Positions 53,509 through 63,474 of a DNA stretch of 64,000 nt are shown one piece after another. Source of the DNA: Actinobacteria bacterium OV450 (lineage in GTDB: Bacteria > Actinomycetota > Actinomycetes > Streptomycetales > Streptomycetaceae). Both the position numbers and the translations under genes were made by a program. Position 1 is the stretch's first letter. Every line of letters begins with the position of its first letter. The DNA lies in the NCBI GenBank assembly GCA_001298555.1, contig LJCW01000087.1, positions 36,062 through 100,061 of the forward strand. Direction: 5' to 3'. The notes under the pieces were generated by a model that saw only the letters and a program-made list of their open reading frames with translations, was not told the origin of the DNA and ran no database searches.

Positions 53509-54039
53509 TTACTCGGCACCGCCCTGCTCGGCGAGCTTGACGCGAAGCGCTTCCGCAGTGCGGACGAACTTCGACGGCAGCGCCTGGAAGAGCGAGGCAG
53601 CCTGGGACTGCTTGCCCTTGAACGCGCCGGCCAGCTTGCTGAGCAGAACCTCGCGGGACTCGAGGTCCGCAAGCTTCTTGATGTCATCGGCGGAGAGCGC
53701 CTTACCATCAAGGACACCCGCCTTGATGATCAGGTTGGGGTTCTCCTTGGCGAAGTCACGCAGGCTCTTCGCCGACTCCACCGGGTCACCGGTGATGAAG
53801 GCGACCGCGGTCGGACCAGCGAAGTGCTCGTCCAGCGCGGTGATCCCGGCCTGGTTGGCCGCAATCTTGGTCAGCGTGTTCTTCACCACGGCGTACTGGG
53901 CGTTCTCACCGAGGGAGCGACGCAGCGTCTTGAGCTGCGCGACGGTGAGACCCCGGTACTCGGTCAGCACGGCGGCGTTCGAGCTCTGGAACGCGTCCTT
54001 GAGCTCGGCTACCGATGCAGCCTTGTTGGGCGTCGGCAT
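53509..54039 (-). CDS. rplJ: 50S ribosomal protein L10
   Basis: L10 (176 aa) anchors L7/L12 dimers to the 50S. The N-terminal rRNA-binding half has [22 protein letters not shown] and ending segments [10 protein letters not shown]. The C-terminal helix binds L12. It is preceded by a leader that ends in an intrinsic terminator, as expected for L10 autoregulation. Confidence 0.99.
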   Translation of the reverse strand: MPTPNKAASVAELKDAFQSSNAAVLTEYRGLTVAQLKTLRRSLGENAQYAVVKNTLTKIAANQAGITALDEHFAGPTAVAFITGDPVESAKSLRDFAKENPNLIIKAGVLDGKALSADDIKKLADLESREVLLSKLAGAFKGKQSQAASLFQALPSKFVRTAEALRVKLAEQGGAE

Positions 54040-54251
54040 GGTGCGTTCGCCTCCTTCCGGGTGATGAGGACCGCTCAGAAGGGGCTGAAAAAACGAAACG
54101 CCCCGGCGCAGGCGCCAGGGCGTGGCTCAACCGGAACGAATTCCGGGAACCTTCCACAGTCACCTACGCGGGTCGCCCGCAATCAGCGGATCCTTCGGCC
54201 ACCGCACCCTTTCGGACACGGCAACGACCAGCGGTCTTTGGCTTCCTCGGA
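54040..54251 (-). promoter_or_regulatory. L10-type ribosomal leader of rplJ-rplL
   Basis: The ~205-nt transcript between the promoter and rplJ contains AAAGACCGCTGG near its start, which resembles the kink-turn part of L10 leaders, and a terminator hairpin just before the gene. In other bacteria L10(L12)4 binding to this leader favours termination. The assignment to the L10-leader family is by layout, not by covariance search. Confidence 0.65.
54088..54123 (-). terminator. Attenuator hairpin in the rplJ leader
   Basis: ACGCCCTGGCGC pairs fully (one G-T) with GCGCCGGGGCGT and is followed by TTTCGTTTTTT. This is the most canonical intrinsic terminator in the window, placed 48 nt before an essential gene, which implies conditional read-through. 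Confidence 0.85.
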
Positions 54252-54281
54252 AGAGTACGTGAACCGGTCGACGCAAGGCAA
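54252..54281 (-). promoter_or_regulatory. Promoter of rplJ-rplL
   Basis: The -35 TTGCCT (54276-54281), an 18-nt spacer and the -10 TACTCT (54252-54257). Confidence 0.6.
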
Positions 54282-54344
54282 ATCGCCTCGGGAGGGGCGG
54301 GGAGCCCCGGGGATGCCGGGCGCTCCCCGGGGCCCGGAAGGGGC

Positions 54345-55238
54345 TCAGGAGCCGTCGAGCCCGCCCAGCCCCGCGTCCTTCAGGGTGCGGTCGGCCTGCT
54401 TCAGCGTGTCGTCGACGCCCTTGAGCTTGTCGTCGATGCCCTTCATCACGTCGTCGAAGTCGGCCACCTGGTCCGCGGGCGGCGCGCTGACCGGCGCGGT
54501 CGTGCCGAACCCGGAGAACTTCGCCGAGACCTTCGTCGTGCCGTCCTTGGTGCCCTGCACGGATTCGACGCGGACGGGGTAGCCGTCCTTGCCGATCCAC
54601 AGGTCCACGTCCAGGGTGAGGTAGTCCTTCAGCGCCTCGTGGAGGTACTGCCGGTTCGCGGCCTCCATCACCTTGGTGGACTCGTCCGCGGCGATCAGGT
54701 CGGCGTTGGTCAGGCTGCCCTTGAAGTGCCGGGCCTCGCCGCCGTCGGCCTGCTCGGTGCCGACCAGTGTCACCTTCTGCTGGCCCAGGAGGACGGCGAG
54801 GTAGTCGGCCGGGTCGTCGTTGAACCGCGAGCGGGCCTTGCCGTCCTTGTTCAGGTTCATCTTCATCCAGGAGTTGCCGTCCACGGGCTTGTCCGAGTGG
54901 GTGTAGATGACGTCGCCGATCATGACCTGGTTGTCGGAGCCGCCGCCCTTGGCGTCGATGCCGGTGCTCGACGGGTACCAGCCCTTGGTCCCCGTGAGCT
55001 GCTCGGCCTTGCCGCTGCCCGGGGTGATGGTCATCTGGTACGTGGCGAACCTGGCGGCGACGGTCTTCGCGTAGGACGCCTTCACCGCGTCCGCCGGCGT
55101 CTCGGCCTTGGTCCCGGCCGCCGTCCGGCCGCCGGCCCTCCCCCCGGCCTCGTCGGTCCCGCAGGCGGTCAGGCCGCCCACGAGCAGTGCGGCCCCCGCC
55201 GCGGCGACTGCGGCGCGGGTCAGTGCAGCCGTGTTCAT
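54345..55238 (-). CDS. LppX/LprG-like lipoprotein, paralogue 1
   Basis: This 297-aa lipoprotein has the signal LLVGGLTAC with lipidated Cys26. The mature part carries motifs DNQVMIGDVIYTH, EARHFKGSLTNADLI and LDVDLWIGKDGYPVRVE, also found in its neighbour. This beta-sandwich lipoprotein class (LppX_LprAFG-like) binds lipids in mycobacteria; the ligand here is unknown. I chose ATG at 55238, with GGGGGAC before it; ATG at 55253 is possible. It lies between rplA and rplJ, 51 nt after paralogue 2. Confidence 0.8.
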   Translation of the reverse strand: MNTAALTRAAVAAAGAALLVGGLTACGTDEAGGRAGGRTAAGTKAETPADAVKASYAKTVAARFATYQMTITPGSGKAEQLTGTKGWYPSSTGIDAKGGGSDNQVMIGDVIYTHSDKPVDGNSWMKMNLNKDGKARSRFNDDPADYLAVLLGQQKVTLVGTEQADGGEARHFKGSLTNADLIAADESTKVMEAANRQYLHEALKDYLTLDVDLWIGKDGYPVRVESVQGTKDGTTKVSAKFSGFGTTAPVSAPPADQVADFDDVMKGIDDKLKGVDDTLKQADRTLKDAGLGGLDGS

Positions 55239-55289
55239 CGTGTGTCCCCCCATGGATGGTTCTGATGTTGCGTACGGCCTCGCGGCGGG

Positions 55290-56246
55290 TCAGGCGCCCG
55301 CCGCGGCGCCCTTGGCGCCCAGGTCCCTGAGCATCGCGAAGAGGTCGAGGGTCTCGTTCTCGGGCGGGGTCTGCACGGTCGCCGTCGTGGCGTAGTCCGA
55401 GTAGACGGCCTCCATGTCGAGGGAGCCCTCGGGCGTGCCGATGGCGACCTTCATGCGGGCCGGGTAGCCGTCCACGGCGACCCAGACGTCCATGTCGTAG
55501 CCCTTGATGCCGGCCTTCCTCATGGCCTCGGTGAGCTTCGCGCGGTCGGCTTCGGGCAGCGCCTTGGAGCCCTCGTTCGCCGCGAGCATCTCCTCGAACG
55601 TCAGGGTGCCCTTGTAGTGCCGGGTGTCGGTGCCCCCGACCTTCTCGGAGCCGACGAGCTTCACGTTGGGCGAGGCGAGCAGCAGGGCCAGCTGCTTGGC
55701 GGGGTCCTGGCTCCGGTCCGTCCCGGTCAGGCCGCCCATGCCCCCGGCGCCGCCGAGCTTCTTCAGCACCTCGGCGTCTCCCGAGGCCTCGGCCGCGGCC
55801 TTCGTGTCGAGCTTCATCCAGCGCTTGCCGTCCATGCCCGCGGACAGCGGCGAGTCGGCCGGCATCTCCATGTACATGACGTCGTTGGACAGGACCATGC
55901 GCAGGGAGTCGGCACCGGTCCGGCCGAGCCCGCCCTTCATGGTGATGTCCATGACCTGCGGGTCCCACCCCTGGACGCCGGTCATCTCGACGCTCCCGCC
56001 GCCGAGCGCGCCGGACATCTTCATCGTCATGTGCACCTTGGCCGACTTGGCGGCCGAGGTCTTCTTGTAGGCCGCGGCGAGGGCCTCGGTGGCGGAACCG
56101 CCCGCCACCGGCGCGCCGGGCTGCGCGGACGCCCCGGCCGCCTTGCCGGAGTCGTCCTTCTTGCCGTTCTCGCACGCCGTGGCCCCGCCCACGAGCAGTA
56201 CGGCGGCCAGCGCCGCGCCGGCGGCCTTCCTTCGGTATGCAGACAT
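55290..56246 (-). CDS. LppX/LprG-like lipoprotein, paralogue 2
   Basis: This 318-aa protein has the signal AALAAVLLVGGATAC, in which Cys25 follows a slightly weak lipobox (Ala at -3). Matching blocks to the downstream paralogue are SNDVMYMEMPAD, TDTRHYKGTLTFEEML and YDMDVWVAVDGYPARMK, so the pair arose by tandem duplication. Position in the rplKA-rplJL interval is conserved in Streptomyces. It is probably a cell-surface lipid-binding or carrier protein. Confidence 0.8.
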   Translation of the reverse strand: MSAYRRKAAGAALAAVLLVGGATACENGKKDDSGKAAGASAQPGAPVAGGSATEALAAAYKKTSAAKSAKVHMTMKMSGALGGGSVEMTGVQGWDPQVMDITMKGGLGRTGADSLRMVLSNDVMYMEMPADSPLSAGMDGKRWMKLDTKAAAEASGDAEVLKKLGGAGGMGGLTGTDRSQDPAKQLALLLASPNVKLVGSEKVGGTDTRHYKGTLTFEEMLAANEGSKALPEADRAKLTEAMRKAGIKGYDMDVWVAVDGYPARMKVAIGTPEGSLDMEAVYSDYATTATVQTPPENETLDLFAMLRDLGAKGAAAGA

Positions 56247-56360
56247 GGAGATCCCCGCCCCTGTGTGATCGCTCGATGTCCCACGACCCTACGTTTGCGC
56301 GCCGGGCGTTCGCGCGCCGATTACCGCCCAGTACGGCACATGTGGTCCGAAACACGGAAA

Positions 56361-56402
56361 ACGGGCCCCTCGCCGCCCTGTGAAGGGGGCGAGGGGCCCG
56401 TT
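56361..56402 (-). terminator. Terminator of rplK-rplA
   Basis: The stem ACGGGCCCCTCGCC / GGCGAGGGGCCCGT is followed by TTTTCC on the minus strand, 35 nt after the rplA stop. Confidence 0.85.
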
Positions 56403-56436
56403 CAGCCACTCAGGTGAGCCGGGGGCTCAGCGGAGC

Positions 56437-57165
56437 TCAGACAGCGGCCGGGTCTTCCTCGACGAGGAGGTTCCGGGTGCGGTTCGAGTCCAGCTGGATG
56501 CCGGGGCCCATCGTGGTGCTCAGGGCGGCCTTCTTGACGTAGCGGCCCTTGGCGGCGGACGGCTTCAGACGAAGGATCTCGTCCAGGGCCGCGCCGTAGT
56601 TCTCGACGAGCTGCTCATCGGTGAAGGAGACCTTGCCGATGATGAAGTGCAGGTTCGAGTGCTTGTCGACACGGAACTCGATCTTGCCACCCTTGATCTC
56701 GGTGACAGCCTTGGCGACGTCCATGGTGACGGTGCCGGTCTTCGGGTTCGGCATCAGACCACGCGGACCGAGCACGCGGCCGAGGCGGCCGACCTTGCCC
56801 ATGAGGTCCGGGGTGGCGACAACCGCGTCGAACTCGTTCAGGCGGTTGCCCTTGGCGATCTCGTTGATCAGCTCGTCGTCGCCGACGATGTCGGCGCCGG
56901 CGGCTTCCGCGGCCGCAGCACGGTCACCGGTCGCGAAGACCAGGACCCGGGCGGTCTTACCGGTGCCGTGCGGGAGGTTCACGGTGCCACGGACCATCTG
57001 GTCGGCCTTGCGCGGGTCGACACCCAGGCGGAAGGCGACCTCGACGGTGGCGTCGAACTTGGTCGTGGAGGTCTCCTTGGCGAGACGGACGGCCTCGAGC
57101 GGGGCGTACAGCTTCTCCCGGTCGACCTTGGCGTCCGCAGCGCGGAGAGTCTTGCTGCGCTTCAC
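56437..57165 (-). CDS. rplA: 50S ribosomal protein L1
   Basis: L1 (242 aa) forms the mobile stalk that helps release E-site tRNA and is the L11-operon repressor in Escherichia coli. The blocks [31 protein letters not shown] and [19 protein letters not shown] are standard. Start is GTG at 57165, 90 nt after rplK. Confidence 0.99.
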   Translation of the reverse strand: MKRSKTLRAADAKVDREKLYAPLEAVRLAKETSTTKFDATVEVAFRLGVDPRKADQMVRGTVNLPHGTGKTARVLVFATGDRAAAAEAAGADIVGDDELINEIAKGNRLNEFDAVVATPDLMGKVGRLGRVLGPRGLMPNPKTGTVTMDVAKAVTEIKGGKIEFRVDKHSNLHFIIGKVSFTDEQLVENYGAALDEILRLKPSAAKGRYVKKAALSTTMGPGIQLDSNRTRNLLVEEDPAAV

Positions 57166-57255
57166 TTCTGCTCCTGTGTTTTGGCTTCAGGCATGGAGTC
57201 GTGGTGCGGACCAGCGCTTGGCCCTACCACTTGGTGGTGCTGGGGGGTGGCTGGA

Positions 57256-57690
57256 TCAGCCCTCGACCGTGACGCCCATCGAGCGCGCGGTACCGGCGAT
57301 GATCTTCATCGCGGCGTCGACGTCGTTGGCGTTGAGGTCGGGCATCTTCAGCTCGGCGATCTCGCGGACCTGGGCGCCGGTGAGCTTGGCGACCTTGGTC
57401 TTGTGGGGCTCGCCGGAGCCCTTCTCGATGCCCGCGGCCTTCAGGATGAGGCGCGCGGCCGGCGGAGTCTTGGTGATGAAGGTGAAGGTGCGGTCCTCGT
57501 AGACCGTGATCTCCACCGGCACGACCATGCCACGCTGCGACTCGGTCGCGGCGTTGTAGGCCTTGCAGAACTCCATGATGTTGACGCCGTGCTGACCGAG
57601 CGCGGGGCCGACCGGCGGAGCCGGGTTGGCCGCACCGGCCTTGATCTGGAGCTTGATAAGCCCCGTGACCTTCTTCTTCTTGGGAGGCAT
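57256..57690 (-). CDS. rplK: 50S ribosomal protein L11
   Basis: L11 (144 aa) is at the GTPase centre and is needed for RelA activation; it is also the thiostrepton/thiopeptide site with 23S r[22 protein letters not shown] and [19 protein letters not shown] are intact, including the proline-rich loop. It follows nusG by 165 nt with a terminator between them. Confidence 0.99.
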
Positions 57691-57796
57691 TGCTCTCTCC
57701 GGGTCCTAGTGAGAGTTTTTCGCCGCCAATCCGGTCATCCGGATGGAGGCATACCGCACCACGATAACGGGTATCAGGGCGGGGCTGAAAACCGAG

Positions 57797-57832
57797 CAGG
57801 TCAGACCACCCTTTGCGGGGCGATCTGACCTG
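57797..57832 (-). terminator. Hairpin after nusG
   Basis: The stem CAGGTCAGA / TCTGACCTG is followed by CTCGGTTTTC, 24 nt after the nusG stop. Confidence 0.75.
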
Positions 57833-57855
57833 TCCGGAAGCGTTGTCTCAGAAGA

Positions 57856-58767
57856 TCAGTTCTTCTGGATCTGATCGAAGCTGAGCTCGACCGGGGTCTC
57901 GCGACCGAAGATCTCGACGAGGCCCTTGACCTTCTTCGAGTCGGGGTTGATCTCGTTGATGGTCGCCTGCAGCGTCGCGAACGGGCCGTCGGTGACGGTG
58001 ACCGAGTCGCCGACCTCGAAGTCCAGGACCTCGATGGTGCGCTTGACCGCGGGGGCCGGCAGACCGGCTTCCTCGGCGGCCTGCTTGGCGGCCTTCTCCT
58101 GCGCCTCCGGGGCGAGCATCTTGACGATCTCGTCCAGGGTCAGCGGGTACGGGTCGTAGGCGTTGCCGACGAAGCCGGTGACACCGGGCGTGTTGCGGAC
58201 GACGCCCCAGGACTCGTTCGTCAGATCCATGCGGACGAGAACGTAACCGGGCAGCTTGTTCTGCCGGACGTTCTTGCGCTCGCCGTTCTTGATCTGGACG
58301 ATCTCTTCCTCGGGCACCTCGGCCTGGTAGATGAACTCCTCGACGTTCAGCGAGACGGCGCGCTGCTCCAGGTTGGCCTTCACGCGCTTCTCGTAGCCCG
58401 CGTAGGTGTGGATCACGTACCACTCGCCGGGCAGGACGCGCAGCTCGTCGCGCAGGGCCTGGATGGGGTCGACCGGCTCGGCGGGCTCTGCGTCCTCGTC
58501 GGCGGTCTCGACCTCGGCCTCGTCCTCGACGTCGCCGGCCTCGGCGACGGCGGCGTCCGCGTCGGCCTCCTCGGCCTCTTCGTCGTCCGCGACCTCGTCA
58601 GCCTCGTCCTCGGCGTGCAGCGCGGCCTCCTCGGCGGCGACACCCGCCTCGGCGTCGGCGAGCTCGGCCTCGTCGGGGTCCACAGCGTCTGCCGCCTCGA
58701 CGATGTCGAGCGCGTCCTCGACGGACTCGACGGAGTCGGGGCTCGCGTTCAGGTTCGGGTCAGACAC
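57856..58767 (-). CDS. nusG: Transcription termination/antitermination factor NusG
   Basis: NusG (303 aa) bridges RNA polymerase and ribosome or Rho. The NGN domain starts at [21 protein letters not shown] (about residue 114). The KOW domain has [18 protein letters not shown]. Residues 1-100 are a strongly acidic Asp/Glu/Ala extension, and an extra helical linker (about 205-230) separates the domains; both make it longer than the ~180-aa enteric protein, as in other Streptomyces. GTG at 58767 is set by homology. Confidence 0.98.
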   Translation of the reverse strand: MSDPNLNASPDSVESVEDALDIVEAADAVDPDEAELADAEAGVAAEEAALHAEDEADEVADDEEAEEADADAAVAEAGDVEDEAEVETADEDAEPAEPVDPIQALRDELRVLPGEWYVIHTYAGYEKRVKANLEQRAVSLNVEEFIYQAEVPEEEIVQIKNGERKNVRQNKLPGYVLVRMDLTNESWGVVRNTPGVTGFVGNAYDPYPLTLDEIVKMLAPEAQEKAAKQAAEEAGLPAPAVKRTIEVLDFEVGDSVTVTDGPFATLQATINEINPDSKKVKGLVEIFGRETPVELSFDQIQKN

Positions 58768-58851
58768 GGTGGCTGCTTCTTCCTGGATACAAAAGGTGGT
58801 CGAACATGCGAAAACGGGCGGCACCCATCAAGGCGCCGCCCTCCGCGGGGA

Positions 58852-59133
58852 TCAGCCGAAGACGAACTTGATGGCTTCCTGGAGTCCATAGTCAATCACG
58901 GTCACCAGACCGATCATGATGACGACGAAGACAATCACCACGGTGGTGTACGTCGTGAGCTGATTGCGCGTCGGCCAGACGACCTTGCGGAGCTCCGCGA
59001 TGATCTGGCGGTAGAACAGCGCGAGCCGGCCCAGAGGACCCTTCTTCCCGCGCTTGCCGCCCTTGCGGGCCTTCTTCTCGCGGGTGTCGTCCTCGGCGTC
59101 AGGCATGTCGATGGAGCCCAGGGCGTCCGTCAC
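58852..59133 (-). CDS. secE: Protein translocase subunit SecE
   Basis: SecE (93 aa) clamps SecY. A basic cytoplasmic segment (REKKARKGGKRGKKG) leads to the amphipathic helix FYRQIIAELRKVVWPTRNQL and a single membrane helix TVVIVFVVIMIGLVTVI. GTG at 59133 has GGTGAG before it. It pairs with nusG (84 nt), the universal secE-nusG order. Confidence 0.98.
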   Translation of the reverse strand: MTDALGSIDMPDAEDDTREKKARKGGKRGKKGPLGRLALFYRQIIAELRKVVWPTRNQLTTYTTVVIVFVVIMIGLVTVIDYGLQEAIKFVFG

Positions 59134-59238
59134 GTCTCTCACCTGAATCCGGGTCGTGGCCGTAGCCGCGCCCGGTTGCGCCGCACGGCGTTGCATCGAA
59201 GTACGTACCTGCGCACACGTCCGAGAAGGAGTGTGGAG

Positions 59239-59311
59239 CAGGGCCGGAGGGACTCGAACCCCCAACCGCTGGTTTTGGAGACCAGTGCTCTACCAATTGA
59301 GCTACGACCCT
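59239..59311 (-). tRNA. trnW: tRNA-Trp (anticodon CCA)
   Basis: This 73-nt cloverleaf has acceptor AGGGTCG / CGGCCCT with a G discriminator. The D-arm contains AGCTCAATTGGTAGAGC. The anticodon stem CTGGT / ACCAG encloses loop CTCCAAA (anticodon CCA). The T-arm is GGGGGTTCGAGTCCCTC. CCA is not encoded. It precedes secE, as in other Streptomyces. Confidence 0.97.
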
Positions 59312-59397
59312 TTGTTGCGTCCCCCAACCTACCGCATCCAGACGGGTGCACGGAGTGCTCGCGCTCTGGAGTGACCGGCGGGGTCCAACGACAGGTG

Positions 59398-59426
59398 AGT
59401 GTACGTGGTCCGGGCCCTGACGTCGA
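59398..59426 (-). promoter_or_regulatory. Promoter of tRNA-Trp (and possibly secE-nusG)
   Basis: The -35 TCGACG (59421-59426), a 17-nt spacer and the -10 TACACT (59398-59403), with a predicted start about 80 nt before the tRNA. Confidence 0.55.
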
Positions 59427-59506
59427 ACAGAGCGCATTTCCGGCTGGTCCGTCCGATGACTGAAACGGTGTGCGGCGCCTCTGGGGCGTCTGGGACGATT
59501 GGCCGC

Positions 59507-60733
59507 ATGACCTCTGCAACGCCTTCCTCCGAGCGCCGGGTGTCCGCCCGTATCGGCGCCATTTCCGAGTCCGCCACGCTCGCCGTGGACGCCAAGGCCA
59601 AGGCCCTCAAGGCCGCCGGGCGCCCGGTGATCGGCTTCGGTGCGGGCGAGCCCGACTTCCCGACCCCGGACTACATCGTCGAGGCCGCGGTCGAGGCCTG
59701 CCGCAACCCGAAGTACCACCGCTACACGCCCGCCGGGGGTCTGCCCGAGCTGAAGACGGCGATCGCCGCGAAGACGCTGCGCGACTCGGGCTACGAGGTC
59801 GACGCGTCGCAGGTCCTGGTCACCAACGGCGGCAAGCAGGCGATCTACGAGGCGTTCGCCGCCGTCCTCGACCCGGGTGACGAGGTCATCGTCCCGGCCC
59901 CGTACTGGACCACCTACCCCGAGTCGATCCGCCTCGCCGGCGGTGTCCCGGTCGAGGTCGTCGCCGACGAGACCACCGGCTACCGCGTGTCCGTCGAGCA
60001 GCTGGAGGCCGCCCGCACCGAGCGCACCAAGGTCGTCCTGTTCGTCTCCCCGTCGAACCCGACCGGCGCCGTCTACAGCGAGGCCGACGCGAAGGCGATC
60101 GGCGAGTGGGCCGCCGAGCACGGCCTGTGGGTGCTGACGGACGAGATCTACGAGCACCTGGTCTACGGCGACGCGAAGTTCACCTCGCTGCCGGTCCTGG
60201 TCCCGGCGCTGCGCGACAAGTGCATCGTCGTCAACGGCGTCGCCAAGACGTACGCGATGACGGGCTGGCGCGTGGGCTGGGTCATCGCCCCGCAGGACGT
60301 CATCAAGGCGGCGACCAACCTGCAGTCGCACGCCACCTCCAACGTCTCCAACGTGGCCCAGGTCGCGGCGCTGGCCGCCGTCTCGGGCAACCTGGACGCG
60401 GTCGCCGAGATGCGCAAGGCGTTCGACCGCCGTCGCCAGACCATGGTCAAGATGCTGAACGAGATCGACGGCGTGTTCTGCCCGACGCCCGAGGGCGCGT
60501 TCTACGCGTACCCGTCGGTCAAGGACCTGCTCGGCAAGGAGATCCGCGGCAAGCGCCCGCAGACCTCCGGCGAGCTCGCCTCGCTGATCCTGGACGAGGC
60601 CGAGGTCGCGGTCGTCCCGGGCGAGGCCTTCGGCACACCCGGTTACCTGCGCCTGTCGTACGCCCTGGGCGACGCGGACCTGGTCGAGGGCGTGTCCCGC
60701 ATCCAGAAGCTCCTCGCGGAGGCCAAGGCCTAG
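59507..60733 (+). CDS. aspC: Aspartate-type class I aminotransferase
   Basis: This 408-aa PLP aminotransferase of the Ib subgroup interconverts aspartate and oxaloacetate with glutamate/2-oxoglutarate; prephenate is another substrate of some relatives. PLP Lys247 is in [37 protein letters not shown] and the C-terminal YLRLSYA (substrate Arg) are present. I chose ATG at 59507. GACGAT (59494-59499) lies 7 nt upstream and no Shine-Dalgarno is seen. It is divergent from tRNA-Trp. Confidence 0.95.
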   Translation: MTSATPSSERRVSARIGAISESATLAVDAKAKALKAAGRPVIGFGAGEPDFPTPDYIVEAAVEACRNPKYHRYTPAGGLPELKTAIAAKTLRDSGYEVDASQVLVTNGGKQAIYEAFAAVLDPGDEVIVPAPYWTTYPESIRLAGGVPVEVVADETTGYRVSVEQLEAARTERTKVVLFVSPSNPTGAVYSEADAKAIGEWAAEHGLWVLTDEIYEHLVYGDAKFTSLPVLVPALRDKCIVVNGVAKTYAMTGWRVGWVIAPQDVIKAATNLQSHATSNVSNVAQVAALAAVSGNLDAVAEMRKAFDRRRQTMVKMLNEIDGVFCPTPEGAFYAYPSVKDLLGKEIRGKRPQTSGELASLILDEAEVAVVPGEAFGTPGYLRLSYALGDADLVEGVSRIQKLLAEAKA

Positions 60734-60754
60734 GCCTCCGGCGGTTGCGCCGGC

Positions 60755-60794
60755 CCGGAGCGGCGGCACCCCCGAGGGGGCGCCGCCGCTCCGG
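60755..60794 (+). terminator. Terminator of the aminotransferase gene
   Basis: A perfect 13-bp stem CCGGAGCGGCGGC / GCCGCCGCTCCGG is followed by CGTTTT. Confidence 0.9.
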
Positions 60795-60892
60795 CGTTTT
60801 CGGCACCGGCCCGCCCCGTGCAAACTTTCGCGCAAGCCCCCGATCGGTAAAACCCCCTCCCGCCGGGCGCGGCGGTTTGGCAGGATCACCAG

Positions 60893-61912
60893 ATGGAGCA
60901 CCCACGCGATCTCACGCTTCTGCCGAAAGCCCATCTCCACCTGCACTTCACGGGGTCGATGCGACCGTCGACCCTTTTGGAGCTCGCCGACAAGTACGGC
61001 GTGCGCCTGCCCGACGCGCTGACCGCCGGGGAGCCGCCCAAGCTCCGCGCCACCGACGAGCGCGGCTGGTTCCGCTTCCAGCGGCTGTACGACGCCGCCC
61101 GCTCCTGCCTCCGTGAGCCCGAGGACATCCAGCGCCTGGTCCGCGAAGCGGCCGAGGAGGACGTACGGGACGGCAGCGGCTGGCTGGAGATCCAGGTCGA
61201 TCCCACCTCGTACGCCCCGCTGCTCGGCGGCATGATCCCCGCCGTCGAGATCATCCTGGACGCCGTCGACACGGCGTCGCGCGAGACCGGCCTCGGCATG
61301 CGGGTCCTGATCGCTGCCAACCGGATGAAGCACCCGCTCGACGCCCGTACCCTCGCCCGCCTCGCCGTCCGCTACGCCGACCGCGGCATCGTCGGCTTCG
61401 GGCTCTCCAACGACGAGCGCCGCGGCATGGCCCGCGACTTCGACCGGGCCTTCGCCATCGCCCGTGAGGGCGGCCTGCTCGCGGCCCCGCACGGCGGGGA
61501 GCTGACCGGGCCCGCCTCGGTCCGGGACTGCCTGGACGACCTGCACGCCTCCCGCATCGGCCACGGTGTCCGGGCCGCCGAGGACCCGCGGCTGCTGCAG
61601 CGGCTCGCGGACCGGCAGGTCACGTGCGAGGTGTGCCCGGCCTCGAACGTCGCGCTCGGGGTCTACGAGCGGCCCGAGGACGTGCCGCTGCGCACGCTCT
61701 TCGAGGCCGGGGTGCCGATGGCGCTGGGCGCGGACGACCCGCTGCTGTTCGGGTCCCGGCTGGCGGCGCAGTACGAGATCGCCCGCCGCCACCACGCCTT
61801 CACGGACGCGGAGCTCGCCGAGCTGGCCCGGCAGTCGGTGCGCGGTTCCGCGGCGCCGGGGGACGTACAGGACAAGCTGCTGGCCGGGATCGACCACTGG
61901 CTGGCCGCCTGA
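60893..61912 (+). CDS. Adenosine-deaminase-family metal hydrolase
   Basis: This 339-aa TIM-barrel deaminase has its metal and catalytic set: His16 and His18 in HLHLHFTG, His200, Glu203 in HGGEL, His224 in IGHGV, and Asp281/282 in GADDP. In adenosine deaminase the residue two after the second metal His is Asp (HLDG), which binds the ribose 5'-OH; here it is Thr20. The substrate could therefore be a modified purine nucleoside rather than adenosine. It is monocistronic. ATG at 60893 has only a weak ribosome site. Confidence 0.85.
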   Translation: MEHPRDLTLLPKAHLHLHFTGSMRPSTLLELADKYGVRLPDALTAGEPPKLRATDERGWFRFQRLYDAARSCLREPEDIQRLVREAAEEDVRDGSGWLEIQVDPTSYAPLLGGMIPAVEIILDAVDTASRETGLGMRVLIAANRMKHPLDARTLARLAVRYADRGIVGFGLSNDERRGMARDFDRAFAIAREGGLLAAPHGGELTGPASVRDCLDDLHASRIGHGVRAAEDPRLLQRLADRQVTCEVCPASNVALGVYERPEDVPLRTLFEAGVPMALGADDPLLFGSRLAAQYEIARRHHAFTDAELAELARQSVRGSAAPGDVQDKLLAGIDHWLAA

Positions 61913-61930
61913 CCGGTCGGCCTCCGGCGG

Positions 61931-62347
61931 TCAGCGGGTGAGCCGCAGGTCGCCTTCCCAGCAGTCGGCGCGGACCCGGTCGCCGTCCGGGAAGCCGATC
62001 TCCAGCTGGGTGCGCCCGGTCTCCGGTGCCGCGAACTCGGCCACGGTCGCCACGGTGTCCCCGAGGTGGCGCAGGAACGGGTGGTCGCCGAGGTCCTCGC
62101 CGACCTCGATCCGGCCCCACTCCCCCATGTCGTACGGCTCGTGGGGCGGCGCGGACTCGACGATGAGGCACCAGTCGGACCCGGTGCTGATCCTGGTGGA
62201 ATCGCCCTCGTTGTCGATCAGCCAGACGTCGAGGGGCGCCTCGGAGCGTTCACCGTCGCAGACGTGCCAGGACGCGACGATCCTGCTGATCCTGCGTCCC
62301 ACCAGGCGGGTGGGGTCCGTACCGGCCCCGTGCAGTGGACAGAGCAT
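61931..62347 (-). CDS. Conserved hypothetical protein next to murB
   Basis: This 138-aa soluble protein has no recognised domain. It is acidic, with alternating beta-like segments (DVWLIDNEGDSTRISTG, DWCLIVES, TQLEIGFPDGDRVRADCW) and three cysteines. It begins 15 nt after the murB stop with an upstream GAGGAG, so it is likely co-transcribed with murB. I cannot assign a function. Confidence 0.65.
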   Translation of the reverse strand: MLCPLHGAGTDPTRLVGRRISRIVASWHVCDGERSEAPLDVWLIDNEGDSTRISTGSDWCLIVESAPPHEPYDMGEWGRIEVGEDLGDHPFLRHLGDTVATVAEFAAPETGRTQLEIGFPDGDRVRADCWEGDLRLTR

Positions 62348-62362
62348 GGCGGCCGGGACTCC

Positions 62363-63418
<1,056 letters not shown>

Positions 63419-63427
63419 GGGGACAAG

Positions 63428-63471
63428 AGTACGGTCCGTACCCCTCGCATCCCTGCGGGGCCACGGACCGT
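63428..63471 (-). promoter_or_regulatory. Inverted repeat covering the murB promoter
   Basis: ACGGTCCGT (63431-63439) and ACGGACCGT (63463-63471) pair around CCCC/GGGG. The left arm extends to the palindrome GTACGGTCCGTAC (63428-63440), which overlaps the putative murB -10. The repeat also lies 4 nt after the upstream gene and could be its terminator. Confidence 0.55.
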
Positions 63472-63474
63472 ACG

